Below, one piece after another: positions 7,880 to 15,739 of a stretch of 21,085 nucleotides of DNA. A model generated the notes under the pieces. It was given only the letters and a program-made list of their open reading frames with translations, searched no databases and was not told the origin of the DNA. Origin of the DNA: a virus. The translations under genes and the position numbers were made by a program. The stretch covers positions 1 to 21,085 of IMG/VR virus record IMGVR_UViG_3300020411_000528; one strand, 5' to 3'. How positions within the stretch are numbered: the first letter of the stretch is position 1; each line of letters begins with the position of its first letter.

Positions 7880-8998
7880 TTACATATTAGACAGTGACTG
7901 CTCGGCATAACTTCTTAAAAAGGCATCTTGATCTGCTTTAGTCGAATTTTTACTTAAAGCTCTTTTTCTTAAGGCTTCAGCTGCATCAACTTTCTTTTGT
8001 TGTGCAGGTCTAGACTTTCGAGTAGGAATCTTTTTAGTAGGTGCTGCTTTTCTTTTAGCAGAACCTTTACTGACTCCTTGCTTTAAAATTCGATAATCAT
8101 TAACAAACTTAACAATAGCAGGATCAACAATAGTATCTAATATTTGCTCATTGATTCCTTCTTTAAGTGCAAACTCACGAATATCTTTAGCAACTGTTTC
8201 ATTAAATCCAGGAATTAAACTTGGAATGGTATCATTAAAAACTTTTAATTGTGCATCCCATTGTTGTTTCATTTGTTCCTGAGATTTTTGTGCAACAGCT
8301 TTTTGAAGACCTTCACGGTTTCTTCTAGCTTCCCAATATTCTTTTTGCTTTTGTTCTCGTTTGTCTTTAAGATCTCCAAGATCGTATGTATTACCATCTT
8401 TTCGAGCTTCATCAATTTGCTTTTCAAGTGCATGAAATTCTTTTGCATGCTCTTGTTCAGATTTATATAAAACTGCTACAGAAGCTGTTGACATATTGCG
8501 TACTTCTTCTAGCTTATTATTATAATCTTCTTCAAAGCTTTTCCTTGCGTCACCAAGTTCACGACCCTTTTTGGATAGAGATTGTTCAGTAGAATAACCT
8601 TTAATAAGATCATTAAAAGAAACTTCAGTATCTTGCCCATCGATCTTAATAGATACTTTTGCTTCTAAGTCTAATTCTTCTGGAGTAAAAATTGTAGTAT
8701 CTTGGGTAGCGGATTCTTCATCGGCATCCTCACCTTCACTTTCTACTTCTTCAGTTTCAGCTCCTTCTTCAATTTCTTCGGTTGCAGATTCCTCAGATTC
8801 CTTCGGGTCTTCTTGTTCTGATTCATCTGGGTCAATCTCAGGTACTTGCTCTTCGGGTAGAGACTGCTCTTCATTCGGTACAAATTCCGAATTAGAAACA
8901 ATGTCAGCCAGCAATTGTTCTTGCGTTCGACCATCCGGTGCAACAGAGTCATCCTTTGGTGGGGTAGAGTCTGTTCTTGCTTCGGTATTTTCACTCAT
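7880..8998 (-). CDS. Scaffolding protein
   Basis: This 372-aa protein has the scaffold layout. Residues 1-100 are extremely acidic (EESATEEIEEGAETEEVE), followed by a small folded segment (FTPEELDLEAKVSIKIDGQD), a long charged coiled coil (about 140-235, rich in E/K/Q/R), a helical region, and a basic C-terminus (KRKAAPTKKIPTRKSRPAQQ then RKRALSKNSTKADQDAFL). In P22-like phages such a basic C-terminal helix-turn-helix binds the coat protein. Location immediately before the capsid gene is the classical one. Overlapping antisense or shifted frames here arise from its biased codons and are not genes. Confidence 0.88.
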   Translation of the reverse strand: MSENTEARTDSTPPKDDSVAPDGRTQEQLLADIVSNSEFVPNEEQSLPEEQVPEIDPDESEQEDPKESEESATEEIEEGAETEEVESEGEDADEESATQDTTIFTPEELDLEAKVSIKIDGQDTEVSFNDLIKGYSTEQSLSKKGRELGDARKSFEEDYNNKLEEVRNMSTASVAVLYKSEQEHAKEFHALEKQIDEARKDGNTYDLGDLKDKREQKQKEYWEARRNREGLQKAVAQKSQEQMKQQWDAQLKVFNDTIPSLIPGFNETVAKDIREFALKEGINEQILDTIVDPAIVKFVNDYRILKQGVSKGSAKRKAAPTKKIPTRKSRPAQQKKVDAAEALRKRALSKNSTKADQDAFLRSYAEQSLSNM

Positions 8999-8999
8999 A

Positions 9000-9209
9000 T
9001 TAGCTTACCTCTTTATTTTTAATAGTAGGCTTTTTAGAATTCTTTTCTAACATTTTAGAATATTTTTCTTCAAGAAAATATAAATAATATAATTTATCAC
9101 AATTAAGTTTAGTTTTACCACCACTTCTCATTGCATCATATTCTAAAGTGTTTATCATCTCTCTAGTATTATATAAGAGTTTTTCGTAATCAATGTCCCT
9201 TTGCATCAT
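9000..9209 (-). CDS. Small coiled-coil protein upstream of scaffold (unknown)
   Basis: This 69-aa protein (MMQRDIDYEKLLYNTREMIN...) is mostly helical and highly charged, ending in a Lys-rich tail. The start overlaps the previous gene by 20 bp, with TGGAGG just upstream of ATGATG, and the stop is 1 bp from the scaffold start, so translation is probably coupled. The charged helix and position suggest an assembly helper or head protein; the function is unknown. Confidence 0.68.
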   Translation of the reverse strand: MMQRDIDYEKLLYNTREMINTLEYDAMRSGGKTKLNCDKLYYLYFLEEKYSKMLEKNSKKPTIKNKEVS

Positions 9210-9528
9210 TGTCCTCCAGGATATGTGGGATATTCTTCCCGTATGTCTCGAAGTTTATCATTCTTTCTTTAACACTTCCTAGTGCCATAGCAGAAGAGTA
9301 GAGGAACTCTCGAGACTTTGTTTCATGTGGTTCTGTCTTTAACCATTCAATAAACAAATCAATTAATACTTCGCCATACACTTCATCAAAAAACTCAGTA
9401 CGTTCTTTTGATGCGAAGTGCCCTTTAACATGGGCACGTCGCGCTAATTCGTCTGGATGAATTTTGTGTTTACCGTATGACTTGTCATTACCCAGCCTCT
9501 TCTCGGCTGTCTCACGATACTTGTCCAT
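9190..9528 (-). CDS. Conserved head-cluster protein (unknown)
   Basis: This 112-aa protein contains HKIHPDELARRAHVKGHFAS, FFDEVYGEVLIDLFIEWLKTEP and a C-terminal helix. The sequence is soluble, mixed-charge and helical. It begins 3 bp after the stop of the 37-aa gene, with only a weak ribosome binding site (GGCGGC), so it likely depends on coupled translation. Genes of this size between portal and scaffold recur in P22-type and environmental phage clusters, but I cannot name a function. Confidence 0.7.
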   Translation of the reverse strand: MDKYRETAEKRLGNDKSYGKHKIHPDELARRAHVKGHFASKERTEFFDEVYGEVLIDLFIEWLKTEPHETKSREFLYSSAMALGSVKERMINFETYGKNIPHILEDNDAKGH

Positions 9529-9531
9529 ATA

Positions 9532-9645
9532 TTAGCCGCCAAATGCAGATACTAATAATGGAGTTACAACTTCTTTTGTTACGCCAATAGCTAGTATTAC
9601 TTTAATTCCGAAACTAACTATGCCTGAAAATGTAATAGGATCCAT
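9532..9645 (-). CDS. 37-aa hydrophobic peptide, probable membrane protein
   Basis: The frame from ATG 9645 to TAA 9532-9534 encodes MDPITFSGIVSFGIKVILAI then GVTKEVVTPLLVSAFGG. AAGGAGGAC lies immediately upstream of the start, one of the best ribosome binding sites in the window, and the gene exactly fills the space between hsp20 and the 112-aa gene. One membrane-spanning segment (about residues 5-22) is likely. It could be a holin-like or virion membrane-associated peptide, but one short hydrophobic stretch is not enough to decide. Confidence 0.68.
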   Translation of the reverse strand: MDPITFSGIVSFGIKVILAIGVTKEVVTPLLVSAFGG

Positions 9646-9655
9646 AATGTCCTCC

Positions 9656-10078
9656 TTAATTTATTTTGATTAATTTAGGTTTCTTTTCTTCTGGAACAAT
9701 CTTTTCCAGTTTGATAGTTAAAAGGCCATCTTCTAACTTTGCATCTTTAACTTCAATGTCATCTGCAATAGTAAACTCACGGGTAAACTTTCTATATGAT
9801 ATACCCTTATAAACGTTTTTAGTATTATGATCGTTTTCTTTTACAGATTTTATTTTTAATACATTTTCTGCAACTTCAACTTCAATATCTTCTTTACCGA
9901 AACCTGCAAGTGCCATTTCAATTCTAAAGTTATATTCATCTTCCTTCATAATATCATATGGAGGATATGTTTTAGTTACCCTTGAGCTATGTGCAAGCTG
10001 ATCAAATAAACGATCAAAGCCAACAGCATAAGGTGTTAATGTATTAAAGTGATCAAATAAAGTTAATGTTTGATTCAT
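9656..10078 (-). CDS. Small heat shock protein, Hsp20/IbpA-like
   Basis: This 140-aa alpha-crystallin-type chaperone has an N-terminus (TPYAVGFDRLFDQLAHSSRV, then YPPYDIMKEDEYNFRIEMAL) that parallels bacterial IbpA/IbpB, including the 'A-x-G-F-D-R-L-F' and 'YPPY' elements. The alpha-crystallin domain spans about 40-125, with AGFGKEDIEVEV and GLLTIKLEKIVPEEKKP, and the C-terminus LIKIN supplies the I-x-I anchoring motif. These proteins hold unfolding proteins for refolding by other chaperones. Hsp20 homologues are known in T4-like cyanophages. Here the gene lies inside the head cluster with AAGGAG at the start, so the phage may make it late, to protect virion proteins or host folding capacity. 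Confidence 0.93.
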   Translation of the reverse strand: MNQTLTLFDHFNTLTPYAVGFDRLFDQLAHSSRVTKTYPPYDIMKEDEYNFRIEMALAGFGKEDIEVEVAENVLKIKSVKENDHNTKNVYKGISYRKFTREFTIADDIEVKDAKLEDGLLTIKLEKIVPEEKKPKLIKIN

Positions 10079-10182
10079 AAGTTTTCTCCTTTGTAAGCAA
10101 GATTATTAGTAACCCATTAGGCGTTACTATTTATTAATTATTTTAAGTAGCCATTCAATATATTTTTGAAATAGCTCCTTAC

Positions 10183-10479
10183 TCATGTTATAAGTGTAAG
10201 ATATACAACTTCATTAGCTTGTGCGGATGTTCCATGTGCAGTTGTTAAGCTAGTTAAAGTTTGATTTCCATTATTAAGACCTGTTACAATCTTATATCCT
10301 TTAGCTTCACATGTAACACCTGTTTGTACATCTGTACCTCCAGTGGCTACATTAAATGTGATTTTAGAATCACTATCATTAGTAACCATTACTTTACCAC
10401 CACCAGATCCTCCAGCAGTAGTAACCGTACCCGATTGGGTTCCCCCAACTCCGGCTGTATCTATTGTAACTGTTGCCAT
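10183..10479 (-). CDS. 98-aa Gly/Thr-rich beta protein after portal (unknown)
   Basis: ATG 10479 follows the portal TAA with no gap, and the portal end supplies the AGGGAG ribosome binding site. The sequence is Thr/Gly/Val-rich without charged clusters (MATVTIDTAGVGGTQSGTVT, KVMVTNDSDSKITFNVATGG), typical of small beta-sandwich virion or decoration proteins. There is no catalytic motif or signal peptide. A capsid decoration or fibre-like role is a guess from composition and location. Confidence 0.7.
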   Translation of the reverse strand: MATVTIDTAGVGGTQSGTVTTAGGSGGGKVMVTNDSDSKITFNVATGGTDVQTGVTCEAKGYKIVTGLNNGNQTLTSLTTAHGTSAQANEVVYLTLIT

Positions 10480-12651
10480 TTACAATTCTCCCTGTTGTTG
10501 TGGCCCTTGCAATATTTGCTTTGCCATTGTTATTATCTGAGCGTAATTAGGATGCTCAGGTATTTGGGCACCTTCTTTAGTTGCCTTTATTGCAAGGTCA
10601 GCCCATTCTTGAAAGTGTTTATCAATAGACACTGCTAATTGTTTAGCGTTATCATCTTGAGTATTTTTAGTTTGAGCTTGAGTATAACCAACGTTGGCCT
10701 CCGCTAAAGCGGAATCAGCCATAGCTTTTCTCTGCTCTTGCTGCTGCATTTGTTCAGCATTTTGAGATTGCTTTTCAATTTCTTGAGCAGCTTTCTGTTT
10801 AAACTCATCAGTAGTATAATCTTCTAAGAAATCATTACTATCTAAGTTCATAGCTTCAATTAACTTAGTAGCCAAAACAGCAGGAGCTTCAGGTTTAATT
10901 ACCATACCTATACCTTGATTATTTAATGCTGGTAATATTTCTGAACCTACTTTAGATAGTTTTTGAATTTGATTAGCATTAGAATTTTCACCAATATCTA
11001 ATAAGATTTCTACATCCATTTTATTTGGTAGTGTATCTATGTTAACTGTACCGTATACACCGTCAAGATTATAAGATACATTACCTTTCATATTCTTACG
11101 CATTGTTTCATATATACCGGCTATTAACCTTTTAAACCCTGTTTCAGCAAATCGTCTGGCAATATGTTGAATACGTTTCTGCGCTGCAGACTGCACAGCA
11201 GCCAGCTTTTGTTCTGAGTTACCTGATATATACAAAGTATCATTAAGGCCCTGTGCGGCCTTTGACATGCCCGTTGCCTGCTCTTTTATTAACTGCAGGT
11301 ACTCTAATAATGGTACTGTACCTGTAGATATTGTTTCAGGTGGCATTTGTAATACAGCCTGTTGAGGATTACCGTTCGTTGGTATAATCTGTTTAGGCTT
11401 CATATTTTGTAATGCACTGAAGTCTACAACATTCGGATCAGCTAACTTAGGTGAATAGTTTGTTAAGTAAGTATTTTCTACAAACCCACGTAAGATTGCA
11501 GTTGATGCTAACGTAGAACTACGTGTAAAGTCTGCCATTGACAATCCATAAAATTCAAATGGAATATCAATAGGAACAATTGAAGCTAATGGAATATCTT
11601 CTACATCGGCTTCTTGAAGTATATTATTACCAACAGAAATAATATGTTTTAATTCTGCAATACCATCACCATCTCTATCAACATTAATCCAGGATTCTGT
11701 TAGTACAATATTTCTATTTGCTTCTAACGGAACTAAATCATGCTGCTGATTACCCTGCCAATATTCCTGACCTGTAATTTCTTTTCTTGCTGCAACATCT
11801 TCAGAGTATTGTGTACTTCCTAACCATTCCTCATTTGATAGTTCATCCCACTCAGTTATATTATCTGCAACTTCAGGATATAACTTACGTAATTCAGAAC
11901 GTGTCATCTCAGTCTGAATACCTACAAAGTTTGCATCAGTAATACACGTTGCTTCTCTGGATAACCTAAAGTTTTCCGGTGGAACAATTTCTATTTTAAC
12001 TTTTGATTTATCTATTGTCTTTTTTATTCTGACATTAGTATACATTATTTCTGCGTTAGGCTGCATATCACCTTGTAAAGGATCTGTTTCAGCAAAAACA
12101 TTTTCAGATTGTAACTCACCTACAATCTCTACAGTATCATCAGCTAACAACTCATCTAGCTTTGCCTGTGAAATCTGTTCGAATTCCTCAAATATATAAT
12201 CATAATCTTCAATATATGACCAACGACAGATAGCATTCTTCCATAATAGTGATGCTTTAATCCATTGTTGCATTAATTCCCAGCCATTATTCTTTTTAAA
12301 CAAACAATAATTAACTATATTACCTGCATCTTTAGCTGCTGCAAAACTACCAGGAGTCTCATCATATGGTATAAATCGTGCTAATTTATGGTTACTTAAG
12401 AACAAATCAGAGATAATAGCAGTGTATGCTTCTACAACTTCAGTAGTTGATGTATCTACAATTGTACTTACACCTTGCGGTGTTAAGTGATTCTCAGCTA
12501 AACCTGCATATTCGTATGTAGCTTTTAATCTTTCTCGTGCAAGATCTGAACTGTTAAGCCAATCACCGCTGGAATTAGCAACACCAGTTTCAATCATCTG
12601 TATTAATTGTTCATCGGTAACTTTTTCTTTATAACCATCAGGCTTACTCAT
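10480..12651 (-). CDS. Portal protein, P22 type
   Basis: This 723-aa protein is close to the 725 aa of P22 gp1. Recognisable segments are an N-terminal helical region, 'KVKIEIVPPENFRLSREATC', 'NIVLTESWINVDRDGDGIAE', 'IPFEFYGLSMADFTRSSTLA', 'STAILRGFVENTYLTNYSPK' and 'EQATGMSKAAQGLNDTLY'. The C-terminal 80 residues are a Gln-rich coiled coil, matching the barrel helix of P22-type portals. It forms the dodecameric ring at the capsid vertex through which DNA enters and leaves and which binds terminase and the adaptor. ATG 12651 overlaps the stop of the 55-aa gene (ATGA). Confidence 0.92.
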   Translation of the reverse strand: MSKPDGYKEKVTDEQLIQMIETGVANSSGDWLNSSDLARERLKATYEYAGLAENHLTPQGVSTIVDTSTTEVVEAYTAIISDLFLSNHKLARFIPYDETPGSFAAAKDAGNIVNYCLFKKNNGWELMQQWIKASLLWKNAICRWSYIEDYDYIFEEFEQISQAKLDELLADDTVEIVGELQSENVFAETDPLQGDMQPNAEIMYTNVRIKKTIDKSKVKIEIVPPENFRLSREATCITDANFVGIQTEMTRSELRKLYPEVADNITEWDELSNEEWLGSTQYSEDVAARKEITGQEYWQGNQQHDLVPLEANRNIVLTESWINVDRDGDGIAELKHIISVGNNILQEADVEDIPLASIVPIDIPFEFYGLSMADFTRSSTLASTAILRGFVENTYLTNYSPKLADPNVVDFSALQNMKPKQIIPTNGNPQQAVLQMPPETISTGTVPLLEYLQLIKEQATGMSKAAQGLNDTLYISGNSEQKLAAVQSAAQKRIQHIARRFAETGFKRLIAGIYETMRKNMKGNVSYNLDGVYGTVNIDTLPNKMDVEILLDIGENSNANQIQKLSKVGSEILPALNNQGIGMVIKPEAPAVLATKLIEAMNLDSNDFLEDYTTDEFKQKAAQEIEKQSQNAEQMQQQEQRKAMADSALAEANVGYTQAQTKNTQDDNAKQLAVSIDKHFQEWADLAIKATKEGAQIPEHPNYAQIITMAKQILQGPQQQGEL

Positions 12652-12815
12652 TGTAAACCTCCTTGATAAGTAAGTATCTTTTTCTTTGATGCTTCTATAT
12701 CTTTTACTGTATACGATCCGGCTTTAGGTAAGATTCTTTCTTTTTCTTTTTTCTTCTTACCTTTACCGCTTAAATACTTTGGATCTTTACTATCTTGTAT
12801 AAATCTTTCAAACAT
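12648..12815 (-). CDS. 55-aa basic protein upstream of portal
   Basis: The frame from ATG 12815 to TGA 12648-12650 encodes MFERFIQDSKDPKYLSGKGK followed by a Lys cluster (KKKEKERILPKAGSYTVKDI) and a C-terminal helix. AGGAG precedes the start and the stop overlaps the portal ATG in the ATGA arrangement, which strongly supports translation. It has no recognisable family. The Lys-rich segment could bind nucleic acid or the acidic portal or scaffold. Confidence 0.7.
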   Translation of the reverse strand: MFERFIQDSKDPKYLSGKGKKKKEKERILPKAGSYTVKDIEASKKKILTYQGGLQ

Positions 12816-12838
12816 TTTCCGCTCCTGGGATTTTAATT

Positions 12839-14614
12839 CTAATTTTTTAATTTGTCAAAAGGGCCTGCAGGTTTTGTATTGTTTAACTCAGCTAACCATT
12901 CAGCAAAATCTTTTTCTTCTCGTGAATCATATTTAGATATCCCTCTCCAATAATCTCCTCCATATAAATCTGACTGTTTCCAATCTTTATAATAAGGAAG
13001 TAAAGTATCTATATTACTTTGGTTTACATGACTAGAAGGACCTAATTGATTTAATTGATTTAATTGATTTGGATCTTCTATATTTATTATATTATTAGAC
13101 TGATTAGGATTATGATATATTGAATCTAACCTCATTGAATCAAACCAATTACCTTTTGATATAGGCTCTAACAATTTACTATACCACTCAGGAGCACTTC
13201 CTGCTCTAGCAAACTCTGGATAAGGATTTACAAAAGTAGGTACTTTATTCCAAGGGTGTAAAAGTTTTTCTTGTTTAATACCAAGTTTATGATCTGTTCC
13301 TCTTAAAGGCCATTGCATAACAGGATGACGTATTTCATTTTCCCATATTGGTTTAGTACGATCTCTTAAAGGACCTGTCAGTGCTAAATAATTTTGTAAT
13401 AATTGGTCTTGAGCATTTATTCTATCAAAGTGAAGATCCATATATGAGCCTTTAGTCCAATCAAAGTAACTAGGGTTTTTAGTTTTAAATGGATATATGC
13501 TAGGATTACCACCCTCATCTCCATAACTTAATTTGCTCATATAATCTTCAGTTTGTTCTTTAACCCATCCCTCTTCTATAAGTTTTCTAAGATCTACATA
13601 ACGATCATCTCCATAAAAAGCACTAATATGCTTTGGATGAAATTTAATTGTAGATAATCCTTGAAGATCTTCTAAGTTTGCATTAGCAAGATCAAAAGGA
13701 ATTGATTTAAGAGATTCTTTAGATGATTCTTTAAATATCTTTGGGCCTTCTGTATTATCAACAGGAGTAACCGTATCAAATGTATCACTAGGCTGAAACA
13801 AAGAATTCATTGATAAAGGAGGAAGTTTTTCAACAACTACATCACTTCCTTTTGGTTTATTAAATATAAGATCCGTTATATTGTTGTCATGCTCTTTAGA
13901 AAGTGGACCTCTTAAGTTTACAAATTTTGGATACCTACTAGCAAGGCTACTCCAAGATTCTGGAATATAATTTTCTATATAATCATCTTCACCACTTTCT
14001 GTTGCTATAGCAATTTTCTGTCTATAAGGTTTACCATAAAGTGTTTCTAATAAAAAAGGATCATTAGATATTTTATTTTTATCACCATGTGTTCTTTCTT
14101 CAAATGTAACTGCTAAATCATCATAAGTAATATTTCCTGGTGAAGGCATAGGAATTGATATATGTGGTGCATCTAGTCTTTCATTTCCAACAGGTTGACT
14201 ATAATATTTACCTGCATATAATTGTTCGTATTTATTTCCTGCTTGTTCTGGATTATCAGGGTATAATGTAGCTCCTTCAGGAATAGGTTTATCACCAGAA
14301 ATAGCTATCATAGGTGCAGTATCTATTAATTCCATCTGTTTTTTATGAAGCATCTTTTGAAGTTCAGTAGGAAATTCATTAGCTGGTGGTGGAAAAGGAA
14401 GCTTTTTAATATAATCCGTCCACCACATGTTTAATGGACTTCCTTCTTTTTCTGTAGGTTTACCATCTACAAAATTTTCATAGTTGTATTGTGTATAGGG
14501 GCCTTTAAATATTTCTTGACGTCGTCCTTCTTCATCTATATAAGTACCTTCAATAGTGGGTCTTAATCCTAATTTCTTTTGCCAGTATGCTAAATCTTTT
14601 TCAGGATTTCCCAT
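12839..14614 (-). CDS. 591-aa protein of unknown function in the head cluster
   Basis: A strong AGGAGG site precedes ATG 14614. The protein starts MGNPEKDLAYWQKKLGLRPT. It is Asp/Asn/Pro/Tyr/Trp-rich, soluble, without membrane segments or signal peptide, and has a tandem NQLNQLNQLG stretch near residue 530. Two parts might be functional: 'DDLAVTFEERTHGDKNKIS' (about 165-183), where E-E-x-x-H loosely resembles degenerate metallopeptidase-like segments of phage proteins, and 'LRKLIEEGWVKEQTEDYM'. Neither is enough for an assignment. Its place between small genes after terminase and the portal suggests an injected or internal virion protein or a packaging accessory protein, by analogy only. Confidence 0.75.
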   Translation of the reverse strand: MGNPEKDLAYWQKKLGLRPTIEGTYIDEEGRRQEIFKGPYTQYNYENFVDGKPTEKEGSPLNMWWTDYIKKLPFPPPANEFPTELQKMLHKKQMELIDTAPMIAISGDKPIPEGATLYPDNPEQAGNKYEQLYAGKYYSQPVGNERLDAPHISIPMPSPGNITYDDLAVTFEERTHGDKNKISNDPFLLETLYGKPYRQKIAIATESGEDDYIENYIPESWSSLASRYPKFVNLRGPLSKEHDNNITDLIFNKPKGSDVVVEKLPPLSMNSLFQPSDTFDTVTPVDNTEGPKIFKESSKESLKSIPFDLANANLEDLQGLSTIKFHPKHISAFYGDDRYVDLRKLIEEGWVKEQTEDYMSKLSYGDEGGNPSIYPFKTKNPSYFDWTKGSYMDLHFDRINAQDQLLQNYLALTGPLRDRTKPIWENEIRHPVMQWPLRGTDHKLGIKQEKLLHPWNKVPTFVNPYPEFARAGSAPEWYSKLLEPISKGNWFDSMRLDSIYHNPNQSNNIINIEDPNQLNQLNQLGPSSHVNQSNIDTLLPYYKDWKQSDLYGGDYWRGISKYDSREEKDFAEWLAELNNTKPAGPFDKLKN

Positions 14615-14628
14615 ACTAACCTCCTGTA

Positions 14629-14841
14629 CTAATCATCACACTGACATTGATTCTTTTTTAATTCAATTACTTCCTCTATTAATTTTGCATTACGCTTTAA
14701 TAATTTATAATGTGCTTTCTGATGTTCTTTTAAATCCATCTTAACTAACCAGAGTTCTTGTCTTGCAGCCAACATCTCTCTTCTTAATGTTTCTTCAAAA
14801 CTTTCTTCATGATTTTTCCAGCCGTCCCCTGTATTAAACAT
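14629..14841 (-). CDS. 70-aa coiled-coil protein (unknown)
   Basis: After MFNTGDGWKNHEESFEETLR the whole protein is a charged amphipathic helix (REMLAARQELWLVKMDLKEH, then LLKRNAKLIEEVIELKK) ending in QCQCDD. The ribosome binding site AGAGG lies in the end of the preceding gene, whose stop is 1 bp away. The coiled-coil form and position after a membrane protein recall spanin- or accessory-type genes, but there is no signal peptide or membrane segment, so the function is open. Confidence 0.68.
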   Translation of the reverse strand: MFNTGDGWKNHEESFEETLRREMLAARQELWLVKMDLKEHQKAHYKLLKRNAKLIEEVIELKKNQCQCDD

Positions 14842-14842
14842 G

Positions 14843-15178
14843 CTAACCTCTTCTACTCATCCAGGCTGATGCACCCATATATGCACCGACTATACCTGCT
14901 CCTGAGATATAAAATAAATTACTTACATCTGATAGTGCTTCTACTCTATCAAGTGGGACCCACGGCAAAAACATTGCCGCGGTAAACACACCCATAGCTA
15001 TTAAAGTATACCTTGCCATTCTTAATTGTGCAAGTTCTTTACGTAAAGTTGATTCTGTTTCTTTTATTTCTTTCAAATGTGCTAACTCCGCATCGGATAC
15101 AACACCATCACCATCCTCATCGTATTCGTTGAACTTTGAGTTTTTCTCTAAGTTTTTTTGAATTGCTTTCATTATCAT
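14843..15178 (-). CDS. EF-hand membrane protein
   Basis: This 111-aa protein has a canonical calcium-binding EF-hand loop (DEDGDGVVSDAE, about residues 20-31, with D at 1, 3, 5, G at 6, V at 8, E at 12) followed by a charged helix (KEIKETESTLRKELAQLRMA). Two hydrophobic segments follow: ARYTLIAMGVFTAAMFLPWV (about 54-73) and LFYISGAGIVGAYMGASAWM (about 87-107). The protein is therefore predicted to be a hairpin membrane protein with a soluble Ca-binding N-terminus. A holin or membrane-associated virion role is plausible from the two-segment topology and small size, but no lysis partner is identifiable here. GAGAAG lies upstream of the start. Confidence 0.75.
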   Translation of the reverse strand: MIMKAIQKNLEKNSKFNEYDEDGDGVVSDAELAHLKEIKETESTLRKELAQLRMARYTLIAMGVFTAAMFLPWVPLDRVEALSDVSNLFYISGAGIVGAYMGASAWMSRRG

Positions 15179-15272
15179 TTTTCTTCTCAGGTAATTTTGT
15201 TTCTAAGTTATATGCCCTTCTAACTTTATGTATCCTCATTTTAATTAAACTAACTCTGTCTTCTAAGTCCAT
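15117..15272 (-). CDS. 51-aa basic ORF overlapping the EF-hand gene
   Basis: The frame from ATG 15272 encodes MDLEDRVSLIKMRIHKVRRA, YNLETKLPEKKNDNESNSKK and LREKLKVQRIR. Its start overlaps the stop of the 66-aa gene by 8-10 bp, and it fills the otherwise empty 84-bp gap before the EF-hand gene, then overlaps that gene by 62 bp in another frame. It is basic and helical. Start signals are weak, so translation would need coupling to the upstream gene. A tiny real gene and a chance open frame are both possible. Confidence 0.45.
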   Translation of the reverse strand: MDLEDRVSLIKMRIHKVRRAYNLETKLPEKKNDNESNSKKLREKLKVQRIR

Positions 15273-15463
15273 AATCCGTTTTTCCACTGATGCAAGTGAG
15301 TCTCAATAAACTCATCAGTGTTACGAATTTTTAATTTATTAAATTCTTTTAAAGAATCCCACAGTACTTTACGATCAAAGTGGGGTGTATTTAAATTATT
15401 CTCTTCACAATAGTTATCTAATACTTCCATTGCTTTCTGAGCTTCTTGAGGTTTTACCTTCAT
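15263..15463 (-). CDS. 66-aa helical protein (unknown)
   Basis: This 66-aa protein starts at ATG 15463, adjacent to the stop of the basic 91-aa gene (TAAATG), with no strong ribosome binding site. The sequence (MKVKPQEAQKAMEVLDNYCE, then FDRKVLWDSLKEFNKLKIRN, ending QWKNGLWT) suggests a compact all-helical domain. No family is recognised. Its length and tight packing make it a credible small gene of the packaging cluster. Confidence 0.65.
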   Translation of the reverse strand: MKVKPQEAQKAMEVLDNYCEENNLNTPHFDRKVLWDSLKEFNKLKIRNTDEFIETHLHQWKNGLWT

Positions 15464-15739
15464 TTACCATTTAACCTTATGTGACCAGTATCTAGCACTT
15501 AGCTTACTTGGATTTGCATCTTGCGCATTATGTCTAGCATAATATGATTTTTTACGTGCTTTATCTTTTGCACTAGTAGGATTTTTACCAGCACCCTTTA
15601 CACCTTGCTGTCCAAATCTTACTAACTTAACTTGATCTCCAACTTTTGCTAACACTGCATGTGAACTTCTAGCATGACCCGGAGTTCGTTTTGGTTTATT
15701 ATATCCAGAAAATTTTTCACCTCTGTAATCAATCGACAT
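15464..15739 (-). CDS. Basic conserved phage protein (SYYARH/ARYWSHKVKW type)
   Basis: This 91-aa, strongly basic protein reads YNKPKRTPGHARSSHAVLAK, VKLVRFGQQGVKGAGKNPTS, KKSYYARHNAQDANPSKLSA and ends ARYWSHKVKW. The combination of 'KLVRFGQQGVKG', 'FKARH/YYARH' and a C-terminal 'S-A-x-Y-W-x-x-K-V-K-W' is widespread near packaging genes in short-tailed phages. As far as I know the family has no proven role; DNA binding is likely given the charge. The start lies within the end of the 41-aa gene, with GAGGGAT as ribosome binding site. Confidence 0.8.
   Translation of the reverse strand: MSIDYRGEKFSGYNKPKRTPGHARSSHAVLAKVGDQVKLVRFGQQGVKGAGKNPTSAKDKARKKSYYARHNAQDANPSKLSARYWSHKVKW

Noticed and set aside
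8249-8994. Phe/Leu-rich plus-strand and Lys-rich minus-strand frames in the scaffold gene
   Set aside because: Produced by the biased Glu/Lys codons of the scaffold; no ribosome binding sites.
10127-10186. 19-codon minus-strand ORF (MSKELFQKYIEWLLKIINK) after the 98-aa gene
   Set aside because: The ATGA overlap with the preceding stop is suggestive, but the frame is very short and has no ribosome binding site; left out as unsupported.
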